A DNA stretch of 64,000 nt, from positions 316,702-380,701 of the forward strand of contig QANY01008582.1 in assembly GCA_003255025.1 (NCBI GenBank), written 5' to 3'. This DNA comes from Datisca glomerata. Its lineage: Eukaryota; Streptophyta; Magnoliopsida; Cucurbitales; Datiscaceae. The number at the start of each line of letters is the position of its first letter. Position 1 is the stretch's first letter. The notes beneath the pieces were generated by a model that was given only the letters and a program-made list of their open reading frames with translations, made no database searches and was not told where the DNA came from. The translations under genes were made by a program, and so were the position numbers. This document shows, in pieces, positions 44,962 to 54,804 of this stretch.

Positions 44962-46734
44962 CTACATCCCTTGATTGAAATTTCCTTCTCCCTCTTCAGC
45001 TTTTGAAACTTCCCGGTTCTGATGAGCAACATCGTATGTTGCATGAACACCAACAAGAAGATAGTACACAAGCATTACTGCACTGCAGATGAAGAACCTC
45101 AAAAATGCAACTACACCCAGAGATCCAATCAAGAAAAGATTCATCCCAATAGACAAGGATGGAAGCCAAGGAACAAGTGGAACACCCCACACCTTTGGTA
45201 CTCTGTAGTTCGGCAGAAGTGAAATCCCTAAAGTCCCAATAAACCAAATTGCAAATGCCACAATATACCAGACCCACCACCCCTCTTTAGAGTTCCAAAC
45301 AGCTATAAGTCCAACCGAAGAACCAATTATGGCAGCCAAGCATACAAAAAATCTACAATAATCAGCTTTTGGTGTCACGTCTTTAACATAATATCGCCTC
45401 ACAAGCAGCGCAACGGCCATGAGCATGAATATGAAAAGGGTGCTAAATGAAAAAACACTCGATAAGACATCCAAGCTGGAGAAAAATGCAACAATTGCAC
45501 TAGTTATGGTTACCAAAAGTGTAGCATATATGGGTGTTCCAGTTTTGGGATGAACCAGAGCAAACCATGGTGGAATCATATGGGATCGGGCGATCTGAGT
45601 AGTATACCGAGATTGCCCAAGTGATCCCACCAGCAAGCTTGTAGTCATTCCCTTGAGTGCAACTAAGCTAACTAGATACTTGGCCCATTTCATACCAATT
45701 TGATCAAATGCAACTGAATAAGCTGCATTTCTGTCTATTTCAGTATATTTAAGCATCATGGTCAAAACCAGAGCCATTAGGCAATAAATCACAGTGATTA
45801 TAGACATAGAACCAACCAAGCCCACCGGTATATCCCTCGAGGGCCGTTTAGTTTCCTCAGCCATGGTAGCCACCATATCAAAACCTGTATAAGACCAGTA
45901 AACAACTGCTGCTGCTTTGAAAACACCCTTTGTACCTTGAGGAAAAAATGGCACCAGATTTGAGGTTTTTCCATGCACAAATCCAACCACGATTACAAAA
46001 ACAATCACCATTGAACTGAAAATAGAACTAATCCAATTCAACAAAGATGTTCTTTTTGTTCCGGTCATTGCAATACCATTGGCAACAAGAAGTACCACAA
46101 CAGCAATTGGATCCAAAAGATTAAATCCATCTGCCAAATACTTCACCCGAATTCTCAGAAAATCAGGGTTAGCAGCATTTATCATACTAGCGAAATAGGA
46201 AGACCATGACCGACCAAGTCCAGCTGCACCGACAATCGCCTCCAAGAGAATGTTCCCGGCAGCAATGAAAGCAATGAAATCCCCAAGCTCAACACGAAGA
46301 TACGAGAAAGAGCCTCCGGCAACGGGAATTTCGACGGCGAACTCCGTATAGCAGAAGACTGATAGCAATGCGGAGAGACCTGAAGCGGCATAAGAAAGCA
46401 CAATTGAAGGTCCTACTTCATTGGCTTCTTGGCCTGTGACGACGAAAATTCCTGAGCCGACAACGGAGCCAAAGCAGAGCCATATCAAGTCCCACCATGT
46501 AAGACACTTTTTCATGTTGTGTTCACTCGCCTTTGGGAGCTCGACGAGCTCGTAAGCGTCGGAGGAGCGGTCCAAGAGACGGTCCTTAAGGCGAGAACAT
46601 GTATGGCCGAGTGCGAACCTGTACGAAGAACAATCGCGGAATGACTGTTCTGGAAAGAAGTTTTCCTTGCTCCATCTTCTCCAATAGCTTCTTGAAGGTG
46701 GTGCTTCTTTTGTTTCTTCTGTCCGTACATCCAT
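44962..46734 (-). CDS. Cationic amino acid transporter, CAT5/CAT8-like
   Basis: Intronless 590-codon gene (ATG 46734, TAG ending 44962) for a plant CAT-family (APC superfamily) permease, which imports cationic and other amino acids with protons at the plasma or an internal membrane. Family-typical length. A cytosolic N-terminus of about 78 residues (YWRRWSKENFFPEQSF) is followed by about 14 hydrophobic segments. Signatures: GSGIFVVTGQEA (93-104, TM1), SVFCYTEFAVEIPVAGGSF (125-143), GNILLE (160-165), YTGFDMVATMAEETKRPSRD (282-301), ALKGMTT (359-365), HPKTGTPI (395-402), WGVPLVPWLP (516-525), HATYDVAHQ (564-572). The N-terminus and FNLLDPIAVVV (204-214) favour the CAT5/CAT8 branch over CAT1. 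Some usually conserved places differ: GQSRYTTQIAR and VVYWSYTGF, where relatives have GQARY.THIAR and a Phe/Tyr-Ala-Tyr. It may have altered specificity or relaxed selection. Substrate cannot be read from sequence. Confidence 0.9.
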   Translation of the reverse strand: MDVRTEETKEAPPSRSYWRRWSKENFFPEQSFRDCSSYRFALGHTCSRLKDRLLDRSSDAYELVELPKASEHNMKKCLTWWDLIWLCFGSVVGSGIFVVTGQEANEVGPSIVLSYAASGLSALLSVFCYTEFAVEIPVAGGSFSYLRVELGDFIAFIAAGNILLEAIVGAAGLGRSWSSYFASMINAANPDFLRIRVKYLADGFNLLDPIAVVVLLVANGIAMTGTKRTSLLNWISSIFSSMVIVFVIVVGFVHGKTSNLVPFFPQGTKGVFKAAAVVYWSYTGFDMVATMAEETKRPSRDIPVGLVGSMSIITVIYCLMALVLTMMLKYTEIDRNAAYSVAFDQIGMKWAKYLVSLVALKGMTTSLLVGSLGQSRYTTQIARSHMIPPWFALVHPKTGTPIYATLLVTITSAIVAFFSSLDVLSSVFSFSTLFIFMLMAVALLVRRYYVKDVTPKADYCRFFVCLAAIIGSSVGLIAVWNSKEGWWVWYIVAFAIWFIGTLGISLLPNYRVPKVWGVPLVPWLPSLSIGMNLFLIGSLGVVAFLRFFICSAVMLVYYLLVGVHATYDVAHQNREVSKAEEGEGNFNQGM

Positions 46735-46840
46735 CGAGGATGGTGTAAATCTTAATTTGGATTAGCTGGATGGAGAAGAGAAATGAGTTATTGGAATGTT
46801 GACGGAGAATGTCTAAAATTTGTACGAGAACTTGGAGAAA
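46735..46840 (-). promoter_or_regulatory. Probable 5'UTR of the CAT gene
   Basis: About 105 bp between the inferred start (about 30 bp beyond the TATA box) and the ATG. The sense strand is pyrimidine-rich (TTTCTCTTCTCCATCC), as in many plant leaders. The ATG choice is supported by the family-like N-terminus and by in-frame stops upstream. Confidence 0.45.
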
Positions 46841-46868
46841 GATCCAACAAATTTCACAGCAGCAGCAA

Positions 46869-46880
46869 GTATATATACCG
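46869..46880 (-). promoter_or_regulatory. TATA box of the CAT gene
   Basis: GGTATATATACT on the minus strand, about 135-145 bp upstream of the ATG; the best TATA-like site in the upstream region. Confidence 0.55.
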
Positions 46881-47319
46881 CTGTAACAACTTGCGAATCG
46901 CACTCTTATGGGAAGTTAGATTAATTTGGTGCTAGAGAATGGAAATGAGTAGTTTGAATAAAACTGGAAGCGGATTGAAACTCAGAATCTGAGGGGATTT
47001 GGGAAAGAAGGTTAGCATCTTTCCTGATAGCGACAAATACAGAAATCTTATCATTCAGCATTCATGGCGACATTTGCTGATTGCAGGTGCGATTTCACTC
47101 TTGACAGGATATTGGGAAAAAGGAGGAAAGGTTCGATGAATCTAGACAATCGACAAACAAATTTAGATTTACCGTCCCTAACAAACAAGATTCATCTCCA
47201 TGAAATATTCATGCGGAATAATTTGCGAATCACCGTGGTTTTCGGAAGTCAATATTTATCTGTAGAAACGAACCTGGTTTCAGAACAAAACTATTAGAAA
47301 CTTATCCTAATTTTTGCTT

Positions 47320-48920
47320 AACATAATGTTTCACCTACACTTCACTCAAAAAATATATTAAGTTACAATATTATCCTTGACCCCATACCCACACCCCACA
47401 CTCTCACTTCATGCCTCTCGTGACCTCTTATGTCCCCCCCTCATCCTCTGAATTTCCTTCATGGAAACGGAGGTAGGTTATTTGCTAAAGTGACACTCTT
47501 CAACCTCTCCTTCTCTGTGTTTTAGATCTAGTTTTCACTGACGAGTCAATTTTAGACGGTGAGTTTCTACCCGAATAAGGCTTCGTGGGTTTCTGTCATG
47601 GGTCTCTGTAAAAATATTCAGCTGTTTCAGATATAGTTTTTATGTATTTCGATATTGTCCTGAGTTTTGTTTCAGGTGGAACGATTTTAATTTTCAATAT
47701 CCAACTGTTCAGATCTGGTTTTTGTATAGTTCGATATTGTTTTAAGTTTAGTTCTGGGTTTGATTTTAGTTTTCACTGACCAGTCAATTTGCACGAGAGA
47801 GAGAACGTAGATGGAAAATATATTTTCAGAAGGTTTCGGTGTTGGATTAAATGATTTCTTCCATTGTGTAGCTTTCAGGATGGGTACACGATGTCAGTGT
47901 ACTCATCGTGTAGTCTACAAGATGGGTACGTGATGTGTAAATTGATGACATATAGCCATCGTGTAGTGATGCGGACGGTGTAGCTTTCGAATTTCTTGAA
48001 CAAATTGATAGTGACAAGCGCAGACCAATTTCCGGAAGGCATAACTTTTGACTCGGGTTGAATCACATGATTCGTATGATATCGAATCGAAACTTTTTTA
48101 GAAATCTACATGTGCGACTAGGTTTATCGTTGGAGCCCAGTTTCGAGCCAAATAAACAATGTTTTAAGCACTTACGAAGGCCTGAAAGTTATTTTGTTCG
48201 TAATTTTGGGTTTTTTCATAATTTTCCATCTTTGTTAATTTTAGGGTTTTTCTGAATCGTATAAGTTCGTTTTATTTTCGTTGTTTCGTCATTTTTTTAT
48301 ATTGAAGAGAAACTTTTTCCATTTTATTTTAATTTTCGGGATTGTTTGTGAATCGTGTAGACTACACGATGGGTACACTGGCGTCGTGTAGCCATCGTAT
48401 AGACTACACGACGACAATATACTTATTGTGTAGCCCACACGACGCCAGTGCACTCATCCGTTGACAAAAATTAACAAAACCTACAAAAATTAACAAAACT
48501 CATTAAAATTAACAAAACATATTCTCTCTCTACGGTTTCTCTCTCATCCGTTGACCAAAGCTAAAATTACAAAACCTATCAAATTTCAGCCAAAATTCTG
48601 ACCAATTTTTTGCCAAAATTTCAAAAATCAAATTACAATTTTAGCTCTCATAGCTCTCAACCTTAGTTTTTCAACAAAATGAAAAAGTTATACAATCATA
48701 AAGCAAATGAAACATGAAGAAATAAAAATTGAAGATGAATTTATGAGAAAATGAGTATCTGAAAAATGAGAAAGAGATAAAGATGAAAGATGAAAAGAGT
48801 GAGTATGAGGCAGTGTGTAAGAAATGCAATAGAGAAAAAAAAAGTGAATAGAAGATGGGTCAAGGATTAGAGGTAAGTTATCACAATGATCTAATTTTAC
48901 AAATTGATTTATCTAGAGGT
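47320..48920. mobile_element. Putative small TIR element with palindromic repeats
   Basis: The ends share an inverted block: left ATTATCCTTGACCCCAT (about 47370), right inverted TAATCCTTGACCCATC (about 48855), with weaker similarity around it. Inside are two clusters of a CTACACGATG/CATCGTGTAG palindrome (47880-47975 and 48350-48455). No open frame of note. The design resembles the palindrome-bearing arms of the KI-MULEs, but the assignment to MULEs is inference. Confidence 0.4.
48350..48455. repeat. Large inverted repeat with CTACACGA motifs
   Basis: GATGGGTACACTGGCGTCGT (from 48379) faces ACGACGCCAGTGCACTCAT (ending about 48449), with further GTGTAGACTACACGA palindromes between. Stem of about 26 bp with few mismatches. 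Confidence 0.75.
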
Positions 48921-49155
48921 CTAGTTGAATAAAAAACTTATTATTTTTTTATTATTATGAATTTTTTTTTCAAAATTGATAGAATAAATGCACAGCACAT
49001 TGCTATTACTGTGAACTGAAAATATAGTCCCACGTTGGGGTTTTTTTTATAAAAAAAAACGTTAAAAAATACCATTCAGATAAAATAGTTGTGAATTATT
49101 TTTTCAGAAACTGGGACCTTTTTTCTTCTGAAAAGTCATTTCTACCCATTTAAAA

Positions 49156-49240
49156 TAAGTCTTTCTACCCATTATGTAAACTAAGTCTTTCTACCCATTA
49201 TGTAAACTAAGTCTTTCTACCCATTATGTAAAATAAGTCT
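49156..49240. repeat. 26-bp tandem repeat, three copies
   Basis: TAAGTCTTTCTACCCATTAT plus GTAAAC, repeated exactly three times and starting a fourth. Confidence 0.95.
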
Positions 49241-49554
49241 AAAACCCTACAATATATTTTTCACCCATCTCGCGTCTTCTCTCTCCTCCCTATAGCGTTT
49301 CTTCTTTTTTCTTTTTCTTTTTAGCATCAGCGATTCTTCTTCAAAATTCTATTTCCTGTATTTTTTTTCTCAAAATTTCTTCTTTTTTCAACATTCTCCC
49401 TTCTCGTTTGTTTGTCTAATATCTGCGATTTTTTCTTGTCCTTTCTCTTCTATTTTATTTTTGTCATATGTTTTTCTTCATCTTTCTGGCTTATGCAATT
49501 TTTTATGGTCAAATCTCTATGATTTTTTGCGAAAATCTTCTTATTTTTCATCAT

Positions 49555-50240
49555 TCTAGAATAAACTATTTGCTTTTAGCAAGTGATAAAGTTAATTACT
49601 TGTTTTGAATAAGTAATTTTTATCATATAGTCTATTCATTTTCTAGGAGAGTAAAATCTACTTTTTCTAAGTCTACTTGCCTTTCTAAAATAGCAAAGCA
49701 AGTAGATTTTGCCGTTGATATGTTTAATTTTCATAATGAAATAGTTTACTTGCTTTGAGCAAGTAGACTATATTAGCTACCTGCTTAGAGCAAGTCAAGA
49801 CAAGTAGATTTTGCTGTTGATATGTTTAATTTTTCATAATGACATAGTTTACTTGCTTTGAGCAAGTAGACTATATTAGCTACTTGCTTAGAGCAAGTCA
49901 TTTTTACCTTATGGTTTATTAATTTTCCAAAATGGCACAGTCTACTTGCTCCGTGCAAGTAAGAAACATAATCTACATGCTCATGGTAAGTAGATTCTGC
50001 ACCTGATATGTTTAATTTTTCAGAATTACATGAACTATTTGCTTCGAGCAAGTAGAGTATATTAACTACTTGCTTGGAGGAAGTCATTTTTACCTTATAG
50101 TTTATTAATTTTTCTAGAATGGTAAAAGCTACTTGTTATGAGCAAGTAAAAAACATAATCTACTTGCTCACGAAGGGTAGATTTTGCACCTGATATGTTT
50201 AATTTTTCAGAATCGCATAAAGTACTTGCTTCGAGCAATT
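49555..50240. repeat. Palindrome array with TACTTGCT-TTG-AGCAAGTA units
   Basis: Repeated palindrome with arms TACTTGCT and AGCAAGTA around a 3-base spacer (TTG, TCG and variants). It is embedded in longer direct repeats: GTTGATATGTTTAATTTT, ATAGTTTACTTGCTTTGAGC and TTTTTACCTTATGGTTTATT recur at about 100-200 bp. The preceding 49250-49550 is rich in TTCTTC like the arms of the KI-MULEs. I infer a fragment of a related MULE, cut by the insertion of KI-MULE copy 2 at 50262. Confidence 0.8.
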
Positions 50241-50759
50241 GGAGTATGTTAGATACTGGGTTATTTGGATAATTACACAATTTCAATTTTTGCTTAGAAT
50301 TTGTATACCCATTTTGTAAAACTCAGAATTTTATACTTCTGGCCCACCGCAATCAATATTAAACAACGACAACTTTTTCTTTCCTCATCATTTTCTTTCC
50401 ATTCTCCATGCAAAGATCAAATCAACCATGGTTGATAAATACCCACTTCTCTTACTATTAACTCTCCTTTCCCGCTTCTTCTCTCTTTTCTTCAACAAAA
50501 ACGTCCCTCTTATTCTTCTTCTTCTTTTTCTCTTGTTCTTCTTCTTCTTCTGATGTTGCTTCTTCTTCTTTATCCTCTTCTTTTATTCTTCTTCTGCTAC
50601 TTCGAGTCCCTATGACCCATCCTTTTTCCGCGAGACCCGACCCATTCTTCTCCCTCTTCTTCTTCTTCTTCTTCAATGAGAGTAGACTGGTACCCATTCT
50701 TCACTTATTTTTTTACGCATAAAATGCTTCAAGTAATGGTTCGAGTAATAATAGAATAA

Positions 50760-51180
50760 AATCAACTATCTGGAATGAATTACTACTTAAATCCTTCAAG
50801 TAGCCACTAATGTTTCAGTTATTGATGGGTTCAAGTAGTTGGAGACCAGTTATGAACCCTTCAAATAGTCAAGTGGTCTCTGCTTTACTGCTGTCATAAT
50901 AAATTCAAGTACTTGGAGGGTTCAAGGAATGTTTTATGGATAAATGATCGAGAAAATCAAAATAACTACTTGAAGGGTTCAAGTAGTAATCAAATACTAC
51001 TTGAACCCTTCAAGTAGTCATAAGTTCTCTCGATAAATGACTACTTGAAGGGTTCAAGTAATGTTTGATAACTACTTGAACTCTTTAAGTAGTCACATGC
51101 TCTCTAGATGATTGACTGCAATAATCAAAATAATTATTTGACTACTTGAACCATTCAAGTAGTAACATGGTTTTTGGCTC
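50760..51180. repeat. Palindrome array of KI-MULE copy 2, left arm
   Basis: Alternating GGG/CCC 23-bp palindromes with ACTACTTGAA arms and TGCTCTCTAGATGA-type linkers. Equivalent to array I of copy 1, but about half as long. Confidence 0.9.
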
Positions 51181-51275
51181 CTTAATGAGAATAAATATAA
51201 TTATTATTCATAAAACAATAACTACTACAAAATTAAATTAACTTTATAGGTGAAAGTTTTTTGTCTTAAACAGAT

Positions 51276-52764
51276 ATGCCTGAAATTCAGATATTGGGTG
51301 TACATGGTGGTGAATGGGAGAGAAACGGTGCTTCATTCATTTTTAATGGTACGGTAAGCTCAGCGTTAGACATACCATCAAGTTGTACTTACCAAGAGTT
51401 ATCCAGTATTTTATACTATGAAATAAATGTTGATCCAACAAAGTACAATATTTCAATGAAGTTTTTATACAACACTCATGTGCCCTCCCCATCTGCTGAA
51501 ATTTTAAATGATCATAGCGTGAGGTTTTTCCTTATCGGGAATAGTTCTGAAGCACTTTGTACTCCTTTATATGTCACTCTCAAACCCAAACCTAGGACAG
51601 TTGTTGATAATCTTATATGTCCAAGTCAAAATCAGGTTCCTGAAATAGCTCCCTCACAACAAGATCCTTATAGTCGTATTCCATGCTTTATGGGTAAAAC
51701 AAGTCGGGTTCCTATAGCATCTCTTTCGCAACAAGATCGTTATTGTCACATTCCATGCTTTATGGGTGAAAAAAGTCGGGTTCATGAAACAACTCCCTCA
51801 CAACAAGATCATTATGGTCACATTCCATATTTAATGGGTGAATCAATGGTTGATAGTGATGAGAACAATGATAATGATAATTTTCATTCAAGGGAGTACT
51901 AATGTGGGAGATATGATGATGATAATTGTCAATAAGATGTTAATGATGATAAACTTGAACATCCTGACAGTGATGGTGGGCTTGATATTGGTGTTGATGA
52001 TGTTCTTGATTTTGGATTATATGAAGAAGCAATTTGAGATGATCCCTCTACCTTACCAGATTTGAATAGAAGACCAGAGGCTAATGCACATCCTTCATCA
52101 ATGCCAAGTAACATTGCATCTTTGTCACGACCATCTTATAATGCTCTGATATTATAACAACTAGAGGATTATAAGCATGTAAGTGTCTCAGCTATGCTAA
52201 ATACAGAAGAACTCTACCAAGATAAAAAAAAGCTCAAAAGAATTGTTGGACTCTTGACAATCCGTTAAAATTTTGAGTTTAAAGTCTTCAATCCATGCTG
52301 ACATGTTGGTGATTGTTTATGCTGAGAAAACACGTTCATGGAGGCTACGGGCTATTAAGGTGAAATTTTTAGAGTACTTTAAATTAACAACATTCATAAG
52401 TACCCATGCATGCTCTTTTGACATCTTACAATACAATCATCATCAAGCAACAAGCTTATTGGTCAGTCATTGCATAAAGTCAAAATACATCAGTGTTGGA
52501 CGGATTTATAGGCCGAAAGATATCATCAAAGATGATCGTAAGGATTATGGCATCAATATAAGCTATGATAAAGTTTGGATTGCATTGGCTCTAGTTCAAG
52601 GTTCATCTGAAAGTTCATATATGAGGCTCTCATCCTACTGTCACATGTTAGAGGCGAAGAATCCATGTATTGTTACTCATATAGAAACTGATGAACATAA
52701 CCATTTCAAATAATTATTGATTTCGATTGGAGCCTCGATTCATGGATTTTTGAATTGTATACAT
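51276..52764 (+). pseudogene. mudrA-type MULE transposase, N-terminal half, broken
   Basis: First frame 51276-51902 (208 codons) from ATG in MPEIQILGVHGGEW: the small N-terminal domain (SCTYQELSSILYYEIN), then repeats of HIPCFMGEKSR with PSQQD. A TAA ends it within a region that other frames continue as an acidic linker (SDGGLDIGVDDV). The DNA-binding (DBD_Tnp_Mut) region follows: LYQDKKKLKRIVGLL, then 52273-52713 with RSWRLRAIKVK, STHACS, HHQATS, SVGRIYRPKDIIKD, YGINISYDKVW and SSYMRLSSYCHMLE. The usual Cys before WRLRA is Arg. The start of the core (LIALGASIHGFLNCIH-like, shifted) stops at the copia insertion at 52765. The DDE core is missing. Confidence 0.85.
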
Positions 52765-54625
52765 TGCTGGATCGGGTTTTAAAAAATTGAAGAAAATTAA
52801 TGAACTACGAACGGTTTGTGAGCGGAATATAAAAAAATTTCAAAAATAATATTGAATCAAATTAAATACAAAATCATTCAATGATCACTCATATTCAGAT
52901 AAACGTATCGAGAATGATATAAACAAGTTTATACATTTTCTTGTAATGGACAATTTCTGAATTGGTGAGACCTAATTAATTATCTCGCATTCTTCGTTCT
53001 TGAGATTCGCAGAACTTCAATTGATCTTCACACCAACAACCACTCGTAGGATTCAGAAGTATATCTCGTAAAGATATTGTTAGGAATAGTGTGTGGGTTC
53101 TCTAAACAACTGAGAAAGAAAAAATAATTTTTCTCTTCTTCCTCTTGGTTTTCAGTGGCAATTGTAGGAAGGGGTGAGAGAAACTCTTTTCTACTTTGTC
53201 TAACACTTCACTTAACTTAGGGTTAGGTTTGCATCCCTTTTATATTAATTATAGAATTTACTCATATACCCAAATATGATAGAACTAAAATTTACCTCCC
53301 TTGCACTGCAAAATATGATGTTTACATCTCTCCTAAAGCTAAGACTGTGTACAAAATTCATCAATTCAAATTGATAAATTAAATCGATCCCTAATTAATT
53401 AATTTCTTTTATTTATTAGTTATCCAATAATTAGAAAATAACAAATTAATTAATTTGAACATTAATTTGGGTCTTCACTAATTTAGTGAGAACATCCATC
53501 ACATATTGGTTCGGAAGTGTACATTGGTTCAAAACATATTTTCTGTCCAACAAACGTTGTTTCTCATTCCTGTTCTTATGAGCTACTTCTGAGACCGAAT
53601 GGATCCATATGAATAAAACTATGGGATTTAAATACCCCACTAATTTATCTCTATAAATTCCTGACCTATTTAATCCCGACATCGTATTACTCCACTATAA
53701 GTCTGATGCCGAATAAACTCTCGATTCACGCGCTCTGCATTTTATGTTGGTGTAAATAAATATTTATATTTCATGGCCCACATGATATTTTATGATATCA
53801 CCCTTCATGAATATCGGTAACAAGAGCGGGATATAAAATTATCATTTTACCCATCTAGCTATTATTTTCTTAACTCCTTTATTAACTGTGAATAAGAAAA
53901 ATATATATATCGGTGAAGTGTCTCATACACTTCACAATGTCTTATTCAATGACTCATGTCATCGATTGTCAAGCCTGGTTTATTTATTCACACACTCATC
54001 AATAAAGCATAAGGTGATATTGTTGCTATTGCAATCTTACCATGAATTTGATATATGTGAATCAAGCAACTCAAACATAGTTGAATCACGATCCCAATAG
54101 CCGAGGTATTATCTAGATATTTAAACTCACTCCTTTGACGTATCAAAAATCGTAAGTAACTAGGTCAAGTTTCATATTCACATTAGGATTAAGATAATAA
54201 AGAAAATACCCTTAAAGTGCAATAATTAGATTCAGAGCTGGATAAATGACTTTGCTCTAAACTAATTTGTTACTAGTCTATTCAATATTTTTATAACATG
54301 TCTAGATCAACCTTTAAAGTCTCCACTCCCATACCTCGAGACCAACATCATTTGGTTCAACCTAACAGTCATAATTGTATTTGATTGTCATGTGGATCCT
54401 AAGACTGTGAATAACATTTTGAACTATCTCAAAAGAGTTCGTCTGCAAGATCGCTCAGTCGTTACTCTTCTTTCGTTGACAACAACTCCAGTACTTAAGT
54501 AAATTATAAACATACTTTATTTAAAGAAAACTTTCATTTATTCATAAAATTCAGTAATATATAAATGTCATACTAAATACTCATAAATAGTTATTAAAGC
54601 CTACTTTGTCGACATAATTCCAACA
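52765..54625 (-). repeat. 3' LTR of nested copia element
   Basis: 1861 bp; contains the segment (53157-53845) that is repeated at 58621-59303. Minus-sense start TGTTGGAATTATG directly follows the polypurine tract. Confidence 0.85.
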
Positions 54626-54641
54626 ATCTCCCACTTGGGCT
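54626..54641 (-). other. Polypurine tract of nested copia element
   Basis: AGCCCAAGTGGGAGAT on the minus strand, directly before TGTTGG; typical of Tork-type copia elements. Confidence 0.8.
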
Positions 54642-54804
54642 AAAGTGGGCGTGTACAATCTTATATCCTCATGCCCTCTAGATGACCGTAAAAGATTTTA
54701 CTACTTAAAGTTTTCGTGAATGGATTTGCTAGGTTGTTGACCGCCGATATGTGTGTTACTACAATATTTTCACGCTGAACAATCTCTCTGATGAGATTAT
54801 ACTT

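Noticed and set aside
44996..46903. Smaller open frames overlapping the CAT gene on both strands
   Set aside because: Shadows of the 590-codon gene in other frames.
53446..54100. Short frames at 53446-53682 (minus) and 53888-54100 (plus)
   Set aside because: Both lie inside the copia LTR, have no domains and are not conserved in the second LTR copy.
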